Below are positions 24,615-34,153 of a stretch of DNA of 64,000 nt, one piece after another; the first letter of the stretch is position 1; the number at the start of each line of letters is the position of its first letter. Position numbers and translations under genes: made by a program. Where the stretch lies: positions 18,578 through 82,577 of the forward strand of contig NZ_JAJMZJ010000005.1 in the NCBI RefSeq assembly GCF_021012875.1, written 5' to 3'. The DNA comes from Peptoniphilus sp. KCTC 25270 (GTDB lineage: Bacteria; Bacillota; Clostridia; Tissierellales; Peptoniphilaceae). The notes under the pieces were generated by a model. That model did no database searches and was not told the origin of the DNA. It was given only the letters and a program-made list of their open reading frames with translations.

Positions 24615-26177
24615 ATGAAGAAACTTACTGTGCAAGAAGCAGCTGAATGGATTAAAGATGGAGATACGGTTGCTTTTTCTGGTTTTCTACTCACTGCCTT
24701 CGCAAGGGAAATCGTTATAGCAATGAAAGAGAAATTTGAAAAAACAGGGAGTCCGAAAAACCTTACTGTGATGCACGCATCCGGTTGTGGGAACAATGCG
24801 GACCAAGGTGTTTTTGAACTCATGGAACGAGAAGGATTGGTTTCCAAATACATATGTGGCCATTACACTAGAAGTAAGAGAAGTGTAGAGTTGGTGAATC
24901 GAAACGCCATAGAATCTCACAATTTACCAATAGGAATGCTATGTAAAATGTATCAAGCGAAGATTGAGGGAAAAATCGGAGAATTCTCCAAGATCGGATT
25001 ACATACTTTTGTAGACCCTCGTTATTCTGGTGGAAAGATGAATTCCGTTACGAAAGATGATTTGGTGGAATTGGTAGATATTCAAGGAGAGGAATATCTA
25101 CTTTATAAAGCCCCAAATATTGATATCGGTATTATTCGTGGAACAACGGTAGATGAACATGGGAATTTGACGATGGAGGAGGAAGCTTCCTTTGCCGATG
25201 CTTTGGAAGTCGCCATGGCAACAAAAGCCTCTGGCGGGAAAGTAATTGCTCAGGTCAAGTATTATGTCAAAGATAGCTCTATTGACAGACCCAATGTAAA
25301 AGTTCCAGGAATATTTGTAGATGGCTTCTATGTAACAGAAGACGCGCAGGAGTACCATCGCCAAACCCCCGGCGAACTCTATAGTCCTATACTGTCTGGT
25401 TACAATCATACAGATATCACAAGTAAAAAAGTTCCTTTGGTTTTAGATGAAAGAAAAATCATCGCCAGAAGAGCTGCTTTTGAGATCAAAAGAGACACGG
25501 TGGTTAACCTTGGGTTTGGAATCCCTGAAAACATTGCTCTGGTAGCAGATGAAGAAGGAATGATTCAACATTTGGTTCTTACAGTAGAAAGTGGAATCAT
25601 TGGTGGAATTCCTCTAGGCGGGAAGCATTTTGGCGCAGCTGTAAATGCTTGGGCTACTATGTCGATGAGCCAAATTTTTGATTACTATAACGGGGGAGGA
25701 TTGGATATATCTTTCCTAGGCTTTGCTGAAGTTGACCCTTACGGAGATGTAAATGTGAATAAATTTGGACCAAGTATTGCAGGTGTAGGTGGATTCATAG
25801 ACATTTCTCAATCGACAAAGCAAATGGTATTTTGTGGAACGATGACATCGGGCGGGTTGAAAATCAAAATCGAGAACGGAAATCTTGTCATTGTACAAGA
25901 GGGCAAACGGAAGAAGTTTGTAAAGGAAATCGAGACCATCTGTTACAATTCGAGATACGGTGTCCAAAGAGGTCAAAATTGTATTTTTATTACGGAGCGA
26001 TGTGTATTCCGCCCTACAGAAGATGGATTGGAACTGATTGAAATTGCTCCAGGCATAGACATTGATAGAGATATAAAAGACCAAATGGAATTTCCGATCA
26101 AAGTATCAAAAGATTTGAAAACGATGGACCCAAGGATTTTTAATATTGAACCCATGGAGTTGCGAAAAGCGTTTTAA
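24615..26177 (+). CDS. Family I acyl-CoA:carboxylate CoA-transferase (propionate CoA-transferase type)
   Basis: Single-chain fusion of the alpha and beta CoA-transferase domains, 520 residues, similar to propionate CoA-transferase/acetate CoA-transferase YdiF. The N-terminal half starts VQEAAEWIKDGDTVAFSGF. The C-terminal half has VVNLGFGIPENIA and LTVESGIIGGIPLGG, where the Glu of the ESG motif is the expected catalytic residue that forms the glutamyl-CoA thioester. An AAAGGAGG site precedes the ATG. It is first in a unit with acyl-CoA dehydrogenase and EtfBA. It may recover CoA from the final acyl-CoA as acetyl-CoA, which is inference. Confidence 0.9.
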   Translation: MKKLTVQEAAEWIKDGDTVAFSGFLLTAFAREIVIAMKEKFEKTGSPKNLTVMHASGCGNNADQGVFELMEREGLVSKYICGHYTRSKRSVELVNRNAIESHNLPIGMLCKMYQAKIEGKIGEFSKIGLHTFVDPRYSGGKMNSVTKDDLVELVDIQGEEYLLYKAPNIDIGIIRGTTVDEHGNLTMEEEASFADALEVAMATKASGGKVIAQVKYYVKDSSIDRPNVKVPGIFVDGFYVTEDAQEYHRQTPGELYSPILSGYNHTDITSKKVPLVLDERKIIARRAAFEIKRDTVVNLGFGIPENIALVADEEGMIQHLVLTVESGIIGGIPLGGKHFGAAVNAWATMSMSQIFDYYNGGGLDISFLGFAEVDPYGDVNVNKFGPSIAGVGGFIDISQSTKQMVFCGTMTSGGLKIKIENGNLVIVQEGKRKKFVKEIETICYNSRYGVQRGQNCIFITERCVFRPTEDGLELIEIAPGIDIDRDIKDQMEFPIKVSKDLKTMDPRIFNIEPMELRKAF

Positions 26178-26221
26178 CCCGAAAGGGAAAAAATATTGTT
26201 GTTAAATTAAAGGAGGAAAAT

Positions 26222-27358
26222 ATGGAATTTAGTAGAGAACATGAATTGGTACGTGCTCTAGCCAGAAACTTTGCTGAGAGAGAGTTAACGGACGAAGTGT
26301 TAGAAATCACAGAAGAAACAGGTCAATTGCCATTTGAAGTGGTAGCGAAAATGGCGAAAGCCGGATTCTTTGGAATCAAAACTCCTGTTGAGTACGGTGG
26401 AGGCGGCGGAGACCACATTTCTTACGTAATCGTTATGGAAGAAATTTGTAAGGTTTCTGCAGTAGCTGGTGTATTTATTTCCAGCCCTAACTCATTGTCT
26501 GGCGCACCAATTCTTTTATCAGGAACTCCTGAACAAAAAGAAAAATATGTAAAACCTATGGCATTGGGTGAAAAAATTATCTGCTTCGGTTTAACAGAAC
26601 CAGGCGCAGGTTCTGATGCAGGTGGTATGAAAACAACAGCTGTATTAGATGGCGACGAATATGTATTAAACGGTAGAAAGACTTTCATCACTGCCGCTCC
26701 TATTTCTGACTACGCAATCATTTACGCAAAAACCGATGTGACAAAAGGTACAAAGGGAATTTCTGCTTTCATCGTAGATATGAAGAGCGAAGGCGTAAGC
26801 TTCGGTAAACCAGAAGAAAAAATGGGTATCATCGGATGTCCTACATCTGATATCGTATTGGAAAACGTACGTGTACCAAAAGATTGCCTATTGGGCAAAG
26901 AAGGCCGTGGATTCATTAACGCAATGCAAACATTGGATACTGGACGTATCGGTATTGCGGCACAATCTATCGGTATCGCTGCTGCTGCTTTGGAAGAAGC
27001 AACAAAATTTGCGAAAGAAAGAAAACAATTTGGTATGCCTATTGCAAAATTCCAAGGTATCCAATTTATGTTAGCAGACATGGCTACAAAATTAGAAGCT
27101 GCTAGACTATTGACATATCAAGCGGCAAAATTAAAAGACGAAGGAAAAGATGCTTCTAAAATGGCATCTATGGCAAAATATTTTGCATCTGAAGCTTGTA
27201 ACGAAATCTGTGCAAAAGCTGTTCAAATCCACGGTGGATACGGATTTATTAAAGAGTACAAAGTGGAAAGATTGTATCGTGATGCACGTATTACAACCAT
27301 TTACGAAGGTACAAGCCAAGTACAACAAATGGTTATTGCCGGCAACCTTTTGAAATAA
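26222..27358 (+). CDS. acdB: Acyl-CoA dehydrogenase / 2-enoyl-CoA reductase (AcdB-like)
   Basis: FAD enzyme of 378 residues, probably reducing the 2-enoyl-CoA made by HadBC (isocaprenoyl-CoA to isocaproyl-CoA). Landmarks: CFGLTEPGAGSDAGGMKTTA (flavin and substrate binding), ANF-type helix KERKQFGMPIAKFQ, and IHGGYGFIKEYKVERLYRDARITTIYEGTSQVQ. The last carries the catalytic Glu of YEGTS. Followed at 29 bases by etfB and etfA, the usual electron-transfer partner. In amino-acid-fermenting clostridia such a complex can be electron-bifurcating, reducing ferredoxin as well; that is inferred here. Confidence 0.92.
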   Translation: MEFSREHELVRALARNFAERELTDEVLEITEETGQLPFEVVAKMAKAGFFGIKTPVEYGGGGGDHISYVIVMEEICKVSAVAGVFISSPNSLSGAPILLSGTPEQKEKYVKPMALGEKIICFGLTEPGAGSDAGGMKTTAVLDGDEYVLNGRKTFITAAPISDYAIIYAKTDVTKGTKGISAFIVDMKSEGVSFGKPEEKMGIIGCPTSDIVLENVRVPKDCLLGKEGRGFINAMQTLDTGRIGIAAQSIGIAAAALEEATKFAKERKQFGMPIAKFQGIQFMLADMATKLEAARLLTYQAAKLKDEGKDASKMASMAKYFASEACNEICAKAVQIHGGYGFIKEYKVERLYRDARITTIYEGTSQVQQMVIAGNLLK

Positions 27359-27387
27359 GAGTCGTTTAAGATATAGGAGGATATAGT

Positions 27388-28182
27388 ATGAATATTGTGG
27401 TATGTATAAAACAAGTACCTGATACAAACGAAGTAAGATTGGATCCAAAAACAAACACATTGATCCGTGAAGGCGTTCCAAGCATTATCAACCCTGACGA
27501 TTTAGCAGGTTTGGAAGTGGCTTTACGTTTAAAAGATGAAGATCCTGACAATAGAAAAGTTATCGTTCTTTCCATGGGACCACCACAAGCAGAAGTTGCT
27601 TTACGTGAAGCATTGGCAATGGGCGCTGACGAAGCGATTTTATTATCAGATAGAGCATTTGGTGGAGCCGATACATGGGCAACATCTTGTACCATTACAG
27701 CAGCAATCAAAAACATCGATTACGATTTAATCATTGCTGGTCGTCAAGCTATCGACGGAGATACTGCACAAGTTGGACCACAAATTGCAAAACACTTAGA
27801 CATTCCTCAAATTTCTTATGCTGAAGATGTAGCATTAAATGGAAATGTTATAACTGTAAAACGTCAATTCGAAGACCGTTACCATATTTTGGATGCAGAT
27901 CTTCCTATTTTGATCACAACATTAGCAGAAGCAGCAGAAACAAGATTCATGACAATCCGTGGAATCTATGATGCTTACAAAAAAGACATTACTGTATGGG
28001 GATTGGAAGACGTTAAAGACAACCTAGATATGGACAATATCGGTTTGAAAGGTTCTCCAACAAAAGTAAGAAGATCTTTCCCTAAAGCAGGTAAAGGTGA
28101 AGGAACTCTTTTGAAAGATGTTACAGCAGATGAAGCAGCAGAAGCTATTTTAGCGAAGTTAAAAGAGAAATACTTTATCTAA
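27388..28182 (+). CDS. etfB: Electron transfer flavoprotein beta subunit EtfB
   Basis: 264 residues, with the family opening MNIVVCIKQVPDTNEVRLDP and the central signature LIIAGRQAIDGDTAQVGPQIAKHL that forms the nucleotide-binding region. Partner of EtfA, which starts 13 bases after its stop, and of the acyl-CoA dehydrogenase upstream. An AGGAGG site precedes the start. In bifurcating Etf proteins the beta subunit holds the FAD that receives the NADH hydride; deciding between bifurcating and ordinary types needs an alignment. Confidence 0.95.
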   Translation: MNIVVCIKQVPDTNEVRLDPKTNTLIREGVPSIINPDDLAGLEVALRLKDEDPDNRKVIVLSMGPPQAEVALREALAMGADEAILLSDRAFGGADTWATSCTITAAIKNIDYDLIIAGRQAIDGDTAQVGPQIAKHLDIPQISYAEDVALNGNVITVKRQFEDRYHILDADLPILITTLAEAAETRFMTIRGIYDAYKKDITVWGLEDVKDNLDMDNIGLKGSPTKVRRSFPKAGKGEGTLLKDVTADEAAEAILAKLKEKYFI

Positions 28183-28195
28183 TAGGAGGGATACA

Positions 28196-29203
28196 ATGAG
28201 CAGAGATATCTACGTTTTTATTGAACAACGCGACAATAAGTTAGAAAAAGTTGGTATTGAATTATTAGGAGAATCTCGTCGTTTAGCAGACGATTTAGGA
28301 CAAGACGTTGTAGGGATTCTTTTGGGTTCAGATATAAAAGAAGAAGCAAAAACATTATTTAGACATGGTGCAGACCGTGTAATCGTAGTGGAAAGCCCAG
28401 TATTAAAAGAATACTTAACAGAACATTACGCAGAAGCAGTTTACCAAATCATCAAAAAATACGAACCAGAAATCGTATTATTCGGTGCAACTTCTATCGG
28501 TCGTGACCTTGCTCCACGTTTGGCTGCACAAGTTCACACAGGACTTACAGCAGACTGTACAAGCTTGGAAATTGATCCAGAAAACAAAAACTTGTTAATG
28601 ACTCGTCCAGCATTTGGTGGTAACTTAATGGCTACGATCGCATGTGAAAACTTCCGTCCACAAATGGCGACTGTACGTCCAGGCGTAATGAGCTCTATTA
28701 ATGTGGAAAAAGAAGACGGAGAAGTGATTGTAGAACAAATGACTTTCCCATCTGACTCAAAAATCCGCATTCGTGAAATCTTAAAAGTAGAAAACAAGAA
28801 AAAAGATATTACAGAAGCAGACGTATTGGTATCTGGTGGCCGTGGATTAGGTGGACCAGAAGGATTTGATAACTTAGCAGAATTGGCTGCAGAACTTGAA
28901 GCAGAAGTATCTTCTTCAAGAGCTGCTGTAGACTCTGGTTGGATCGAAAAATCGCAACAAGTTGGTCAAACAGGTAAAACCGTACGTCCAGAATTATACT
29001 TTGCATTGGGTATTTCCGGAGCCATCCAACACGTTGCTGGTATGGAAGAATCTGATTTAATCATCGCAGTAAACAACTCTGAAGATGCTCCAATCTTTGA
29101 AGTAGCAGATCTTGGTGTTGTTGGAGATATTAACTTAGTTGTACCAAAATTAGTAGAATTAATCCGCAAAGAAAAAGCCTTAAAAGAAGAATTAAGCAAA
29201 TAA
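28196..29203 (+). CDS. etfA: Electron transfer flavoprotein alpha subunit EtfA
   Basis: 335 residues. The C-terminal FAD domain is well preserved: SSRAAVDSGW, QVGQTGKTVRPELYFALGISGAIQH, and VNNSEDAPIFEVADLGVVGD. The N-terminal domain is shorter than in ferredoxin-fused EtfA proteins, with no extra iron-sulfur motif. Last gene of the CoA-transferase/acd/etf unit, followed by a strong bidirectional terminator. Confidence 0.95.
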   Translation: MSRDIYVFIEQRDNKLEKVGIELLGESRRLADDLGQDVVGILLGSDIKEEAKTLFRHGADRVIVVESPVLKEYLTEHYAEAVYQIIKKYEPEIVLFGATSIGRDLAPRLAAQVHTGLTADCTSLEIDPENKNLLMTRPAFGGNLMATIACENFRPQMATVRPGVMSSINVEKEDGEVIVEQMTFPSDSKIRIREILKVENKKKDITEADVLVSGGRGLGGPEGFDNLAELAAELEAEVSSSRAAVDSGWIEKSQQVGQTGKTVRPELYFALGISGAIQHVAGMEESDLIIAVNNSEDAPIFEVADLGVVGDINLVVPKLVELIRKEKALKEELSK

Positions 29204-29224
29204 TTTAACAACAACCTTATACAA

Positions 29225-29256
29225 AAAGAGCGTCCTTGGGACGCTCTTTTATTTTT
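29225..29256 (+). terminator. Bidirectional terminator after etfA
   Basis: AAAGAGCGTCC and GGACGCTCTTT form an 11-base-pair stem with a TTG loop. T-rich tails follow on both strands, serving etfA and the convergent sulfatase gene. Confidence 0.92.
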
Positions 29257-31051
29257 CTTTCCATAGAGGATCATAATAAAACATTTTGTTATTGTAATAG
29301 TCGAGATTTTTAACAAAATCTTCAATTTCTTTGTATTTATTGGATTCAGAAGTAAAAAACTCTCCTTGGGAACGTGTCAAACGGTCGTTAAAAATATCTA
29401 CTTTAGGAAGTTCTTCGCGAACAATCTGCATATATTTTGGACCTTTCCAATGGAATTGTTCAAAAGCGGTACCCATCAAAAACTGAGCAGAAATTTCTGG
29501 TCCCTCTCCTTTGAGGAGATTTCCAAAATTTTCTTGGAGAGATGGATTTCCCCAAACAATATAAGGAGTTCGACTTCGGTTGAGATAGGTTGGAATCTGG
29601 GAAGAATCAACGTCAATATTCAAATCCTTATACCCAATATCCTCTTCTCCTAAAAATGGATTGTGATCGCCGAAAGCAATCACCAACGTCGGTTTTTCTT
29701 CTTTTTCCAATGTCTTTAAAAATTCTTTTAAAGCGTTGCTACTCGCTTGAATCCCATGGAAATAATTATTTACGATATAGTAGCTTTCATCGCTTGAAAA
29801 ATTTTCTCGGGCAATATATTCTTCTTCTAAGGATGAAGAATCATAGGGACCGTGATTTTGCATGGTAACCGTAAAATTAAAATAAGGTGTGTTATCTTTT
29901 GTGTTTTCTTTATAGTTTTTCAAAATATGGGGATAAAGATTTTTGTCCATAAAGTGCTTTCCACCTTTATCAAAATTCTGAAAATAATTTTCCATATAAT
30001 AAAATTCGTCAAATCCAAGTTTTGGGTTGATATTTTGCCGATTATAGAAACCTCCGCTATTTGGGTGCATGGAGATGGTCTTATATCCTTGGTCTTTTAA
30101 GTACCAAACATAGGAATTTACCGGTTTATAATATCTAGAATAATAATAGGAGCCTCTTAAAAAATATCTTTCTACAAAGGCTGTACCTCCACCAAACATA
30201 TTATTGACAATAGATCCATGGAAGCTATTTTCTTTTATCCAATCCAAACTATCGTAAGGGTATTTTGAAAAAGGCAAATCAAATTTTGAGAAATCATTGT
30301 AACTTTCTAGCATAATGGCAATGATGTTGATTTTTTCTTTTTCAGGAATATCTTCATCCTCATAGGAATTCCAAATTTCATGGATTTCATCTTCATCATA
30401 GTGTTCAGGTTTCTGAACAATGACTTCATTCACGGAATAGACAAAGGAATAAACCATGCCATGGGCTTTTTCTTGCTCCACTTCTACCCACTCATTAAAA
30501 CCGGGAACTTTGTTTTTCCCATATATTTCTGGAGAAAGTAAGATACTTTTGCTAAAAAGTAGAAATAGAAGAGATAAAATTAGCCCTGAGATTCTAAATG
30601 TTATAGGAAGTTTGTACTTTCTAAAGAAATAAAGCAATATAAGAATGAGTCCCATGACTACAATCATAATGAGAAAATGATTGGGGAACAGAATGGAGTA
30701 ATCGTTTCCTAGCATATTGAAAGCTTCTTTTATAAGTCCTAGATCAGAAAAGCGTATGTTTTCATATCGATAATGGAGTTTTGAAATATTGGAAAGTCCC
30801 ATGATTGTAAGGAAGAGAAAAGAAAAGAATGTACATCTATAAAGTTTTCCCCATAGAAAATAAAGAATGAGATGAAAAAGAAATAGGGGAAGAAAATTTA
30901 ACAATACAATTTCTTTGTTACTTATGTATAAAAGAAATAAATTTTGATCCATTGTTAGATTGGTAAAGAAAAAAGATAAAAATACGCTAAGTAGCGTAAC
31001 AAAAGATAAGAGAAACAAGTCCAACAACAGATTTTTTAACGTTTTTTTCAT
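29249..31051 (-). CDS. LTA synthase-like sulfatase family membrane protein
   Basis: About 600 residues: five N-terminal transmembrane helices (to ~residue 180), then an extracellular sulfatase/alkaline-phosphatase-fold domain. Metal and catalytic residues resembling LtaS are visible: Glu in AIMLESYNDF, Thr in MFGGGTAFVERYFL (candidate nucleophile), and Asp-His in AFGDHNPFLGEED. LtaS polymerises glycerol-phosphate from phosphatidylglycerol onto a lipid anchor; related enzymes transfer other phospho-groups to glycans. The ATG at 31051 is chosen because AGGTGA lies just upstream; the longer frame to 31069 lacks a site. Exact donor and acceptor are unknown. Confidence 0.82.
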   Translation of the reverse strand: MKKTLKNLLLDLFLLSFVTLLSVFLSFFFTNLTMDQNLFLLYISNKEIVLLNFLPLFLFHLILYFLWGKLYRCTFFSFLFLTIMGLSNISKLHYRYENIRFSDLGLIKEAFNMLGNDYSILFPNHFLIMIVVMGLILILLYFFRKYKLPITFRISGLILSLLFLLFSKSILLSPEIYGKNKVPGFNEWVEVEQEKAHGMVYSFVYSVNEVIVQKPEHYDEDEIHEIWNSYEDEDIPEKEKINIIAIMLESYNDFSKFDLPFSKYPYDSLDWIKENSFHGSIVNNMFGGGTAFVERYFLRGSYYYSRYYKPVNSYVWYLKDQGYKTISMHPNSGGFYNRQNINPKLGFDEFYYMENYFQNFDKGGKHFMDKNLYPHILKNYKENTKDNTPYFNFTVTMQNHGPYDSSSLEEEYIARENFSSDESYYIVNNYFHGIQASSNALKEFLKTLEKEEKPTLVIAFGDHNPFLGEEDIGYKDLNIDVDSSQIPTYLNRSRTPYIVWGNPSLQENFGNLLKGEGPEISAQFLMGTAFEQFHWKGPKYMQIVREELPKVDIFNDRLTRSQGEFFTSESNKYKEIEDFVKNLDYYNNKMFYYDPLWKEK

Positions 31052-31192
31052 AAAATCACCTACTACCATACTATCAGACTTTACAAAAAAATATATGTCA
31101 AAACTCCATAGAAAAGTCGGGAATAGGAGTTTTGGTCATATATTTAGAAATATTCAATGTCTATATAAAAATAGAATCAAAAGAGTACAAAT

Positions 31193-32293
31193 TTATTTGG
31201 ATTTTTTATTCAAATCTATTGAAATTTGATTTCGGTTTCGCAAAAATTCTCTTACGACATCAAAGAGGAGTTTTTTTGATTCAGGAGACAATTTATGGAG
31301 TTGATATAGGGCCTCTTTGAATTTTTTCAGATTATAGGAAGGGGTTCCAATGATGATATTTTCTTCGGAATCTTCTCCCAATAGAGAAAAAAGAGCATGG
31401 CTAAGTTCTTGTCTTTGTTTTGCATCCAAAAGATCCAATGTTTTGTCTAAGGCCGAGGACAATTGAAGAGATTCTGCCGTTAAAGTCGAAGGGAGGAAAT
31501 GATTCCCTTTTACTTTCCAAGAATAGGCCCTGTGTTGCCGCAAATCTTTGGCGTCGCTTTCAATAACTATAGGTTTTTCTCTACGGTGAAGAAGGAGACC
31601 AACGAGAGAATCTTGAGGAATATAGGTTTGAATTTTCTTCTCTATATTTTTATAACCAGAGAAATGCAGATGTTGCTTAGGAAAGCCGGGGCCATCGTAA
31701 TTATAAACGGTTTCGATTTTTTCTTGTAAGGATTCCTCCACAGACATGGCAGCATAAAGTGCCAAGTTTCCCCCTTTGGAGTGACCTCCAATGGAAAAGG
31801 GTGTAAGAGCCTGTTTTAGGTGTTTTTCCAAAAAATCTTTTGCCTTCTTTTGGGAGGGAATTTCTGGCAAATAGGACAGGGCAAAATCCTCTTTCCATCC
31901 TAAGACACGAAAATCCGTCCCTTGAAAAGCCAAATAAAGGGGTTGATTTTTGTAGGAAAACAGAGTGGCTCCAAATTGGGATTTGTCTTCAAGGGAAAGT
32001 TCATAGACAAAATCTTGAAGGAGAATATCTTGAAATCGACAGGATTTTCCACAGGCTGTTAATAAATCGTAGGCAGCTTCCCGTAAAATTTCGTGGTTTT
32101 TCAACAGGCTGTTGATAGGTATTTTCTCCCAACATTCCGCCGCTTCTTTTAGGTTTAAGGGAAATTTGCAACCAAGACCTAGGTAATCGACGTAGCTTAA
32201 CTCGGACAAGATGGCGCCATCTACCTCATTAAAAGGATCTTGTTCAAGGGTTAAATCTCCCCTCCAGTAAATGTATTTTTCTAAATTATTCAT
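31193..32293 (-). CDS. DUF2974 (Mbeg1-like) alpha/beta hydrolase
   Basis: 366 residues. The N-terminus WRGDLTLEQDPFNEVDGAILSELSYVDYLG is typical of the DUF2974 family, common in Bacillota. A lipase-like nucleophile elbow GGHSKGGNLALYAA (Ser near residue 170) and preceding LAFQGTD suggest a catalytically competent alpha/beta hydrolase. The substrate is not known for the family. Its first eight bases overlap the end of the upstream nitrilase-family gene, so they are co-transcribed. Confidence 0.78.
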   Translation of the reverse strand: MNNLEKYIYWRGDLTLEQDPFNEVDGAILSELSYVDYLGLGCKFPLNLKEAAECWEKIPINSLLKNHEILREAAYDLLTACGKSCRFQDILLQDFVYELSLEDKSQFGATLFSYKNQPLYLAFQGTDFRVLGWKEDFALSYLPEIPSQKKAKDFLEKHLKQALTPFSIGGHSKGGNLALYAAMSVEESLQEKIETVYNYDGPGFPKQHLHFSGYKNIEKKIQTYIPQDSLVGLLLHRREKPIVIESDAKDLRQHRAYSWKVKGNHFLPSTLTAESLQLSSALDKTLDLLDAKQRQELSHALFSLLGEDSEENIIIGTPSYNLKKFKEALYQLHKLSPESKKLLFDVVREFLRNRNQISIDLNKKSK

Positions 32294-33083
32294 GATCCAA
32301 ACCTTTGTAAATTTTTGGCCGTCGATCGTCCCATAAATCGAAGAAATCTTTTACTTGATCGATTAGGGAAAGGTCCAATTCTGTATTTTGCCATTGAGGT
32401 TCCTTATCCATAGATAAAATGGCTTCCCCTGTAGGGGCAAAAACCACAGAATGACCACCACTTAAGGGGCGGTATCCTTCGGCTTTGGAACAGTTGGAAA
32501 CAACGACAAACATTTGGTTTTCTATAGCCCTTGCTTGGGCCAAAATATGGAGGTGATCCACTCGAGATAGCCCCCAAGCCGCTGGGCAAAACAAGATTTT
32601 TGTTCCTTTCATAGCAGATAGACGAATCCATTCAGGGAAACGCAAATCGTAGCAAGTAACAAGAGCACAGGGAATATCGTCCAAAGAAAAATGGCAGAGG
32701 GAACTTCCAGGGGTAAAAAATTCATTTTCTTTAGAAGGAGAGAAAAGATGGGCTTTATCATAGGTGGCGATTTCTTCTCCCTTTCGGTCATAAACGTAGG
32801 CGCGATTGATCCAAGAATCTCCTACTTTTTGGGCAAGACTCCCTCCAATTAGGTTAACATGGTGCTTTTTGGCAAAGGAGGACAAAAAGCTGCGAATTTC
32901 TTCGGAGCAATCCTCTTCTAAAGAGGACAATTCCTTGGGAGCAAATCCTGTATTCCAAAGTTCAGGAAGAACGATGGTGTCAGGGTTTTCTTTTATAATT
33001 TCTTCCAATGTATTTTCCATCCAATGGATATTTTCTTTTATAACAAGGGGGGCAACGGGCGCTTGAACAACAGATATTTTCAT
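32286..33083 (-). CDS. Carbon-nitrogen hydrolase (Nit/omega-amidase type)
   Basis: 265 residues, nitrilase superfamily. The Glu-Lys-Cys triad can be read: Glu in IVLPELWNTGF, Lys in YDKAHLFSP and Cys in LVTCYDLRFPEW. This pattern resembles YafV/Nit2 omega-amidases, which hydrolyse 2-oxoglutaramate or 2-oxosuccinamate and can repair metabolites. AGGAGG precedes the start. It overlaps the DUF2974 gene downstream by eight bases. Confidence 0.88.
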   Translation of the reverse strand: MKISVVQAPVAPLVIKENIHWMENTLEEIIKENPDTIVLPELWNTGFAPKELSSLEEDCSEEIRSFLSSFAKKHHVNLIGGSLAQKVGDSWINRAYVYDRKGEEIATYDKAHLFSPSKENEFFTPGSSLCHFSLDDIPCALVTCYDLRFPEWIRLSAMKGTKILFCPAAWGLSRVDHLHILAQARAIENQMFVVVSNCSKAEGYRPLSGGHSVVFAPTGEAILSMDKEPQWQNTELDLSLIDQVKDFFDLWDDRRPKIYKGLDHE

Positions 33084-33116
33084 AAAAACCTCCTATTTTT
33101 CTGTATTATATCATAG

Positions 33117-33145
33117 AAAAAGCGCCCTCTAAAGAAGGCGCTAAA
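33117..33145 (-). terminator. Terminator of asd
   Basis: On the minus strand AGCGCC and GGCGCT close a hairpin that is followed by TTTTTCT, just after the asd stop codon. Confidence 0.78.
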
Positions 33146-33154
33146 ACATTTCCT

Positions 33155-34153
33155 TTATACATTATGATTCAAGAGATATTCTAAGATTTGGATGGCGTTT
33201 AGAGCCGCTCCTTTTCGAATATTATCTGCTGTACACCATAGATTCAAACCATTTTCTACCGATGGATCCAAGCGCAAACGACCAACAAAAACCTCGTCTT
33301 TTCCCTCTGTATAAAGGGCCAAGGGATAGACGTTGTTCTTTGGATCGTCTTCTAAGACAATTCCAGGGGTATTTTCATAGATTTTGCGAAGTTCTTCCAA
33401 ATCCACAGGTTTTTCGGTTTCCACATTGATAGAGATGGAATGGGCTCCGCGGACAGGAATTCGAACGGTAGTCGCTGTAATGGGAAGATTCGGAAGATGG
33501 AACATTTTTCTTGTTTCATCAATCATCTTCATCTCTTCCTTGGTATAGCCTGTATCTAAGAAATCGTCAATATGAGGAAGAGCATTAAAAGCAATTTGAT
33601 GAGGATAGAATTCGTTTTTCTTTCCAATCAAACCACGGTTCAAATCTTCTAAACCATTTACTCCACTACCGGAAACGGCCTGATACGTATTATAAACAAT
33701 TCGTTTGATGCCATAGTTTTCCAAAATAGGAATAAGGGCAACCACCGATTGAATGGTAGAACAGTTTGGGTTGGCGATAATTCCCTCATTGGTTAAGGCA
33801 TCTTCGCCATTTACTTCAGGGACAACCAACGGAATGTTTTCATCCATTCTAAAACAAGAGCTATTGTCAATAACAACCGTTCCAACAGAAGCTGCAATAG
33901 GAGAAAAGACCTTGCTAATACCGGAGTCCAAAGCGGATAGGGCATAGTCAAATTTTCCTTCCAAAAGGGCCTCTTCCGTAAGTTCTTCTAAGACCAATTT
34001 TTCGCCTTTGAAATCAACAGTGCTTCCTGCACTACGGGAAGAAGCAAAAACCTTTAGCTCCTCAATAGGTAAATCTTTTTCTTCTAGAATACTTACCATA
34101 GTCTGTCCTACCAAACCAGTAGCTCCTAGAACGGCAATACGTATGGGTTTCAT
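33155..34153 (-). CDS. asd: Aspartate-semialdehyde dehydrogenase
   Basis: NADPH-dependent reduction of aspartyl-phosphate to aspartate semialdehyde, the branch point to lysine/diaminopimelate, threonine and methionine. 332 residues, normal. N-terminal IAVLGATGLVGQTMVSIL binds NADP, the catalytic cysteine is in IANPNCSTIQ near residue 130, and VPVRGAHS-like RIPVRGAHSISI and the C-terminal LWCTADNIRKGAALNAIQI complete the family pattern. It is divergent from homoserine dehydrogenase, the next enzyme toward threonine. Confidence 0.96.
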   Translation of the reverse strand: MKPIRIAVLGATGLVGQTMVSILEEKDLPIEELKVFASSRSAGSTVDFKGEKLVLEELTEEALLEGKFDYALSALDSGISKVFSPIAASVGTVVIDNSSCFRMDENIPLVVPEVNGEDALTNEGIIANPNCSTIQSVVALIPILENYGIKRIVYNTYQAVSGSGVNGLEDLNRGLIGKKNEFYPHQIAFNALPHIDDFLDTGYTKEEMKMIDETRKMFHLPNLPITATTVRIPVRGAHSISINVETEKPVDLEELRKIYENTPGIVLEDDPKNNVYPLALYTEGKDEVFVGRLRLDPSVENGLNLWCTADNIRKGAALNAIQILEYLLNHNV

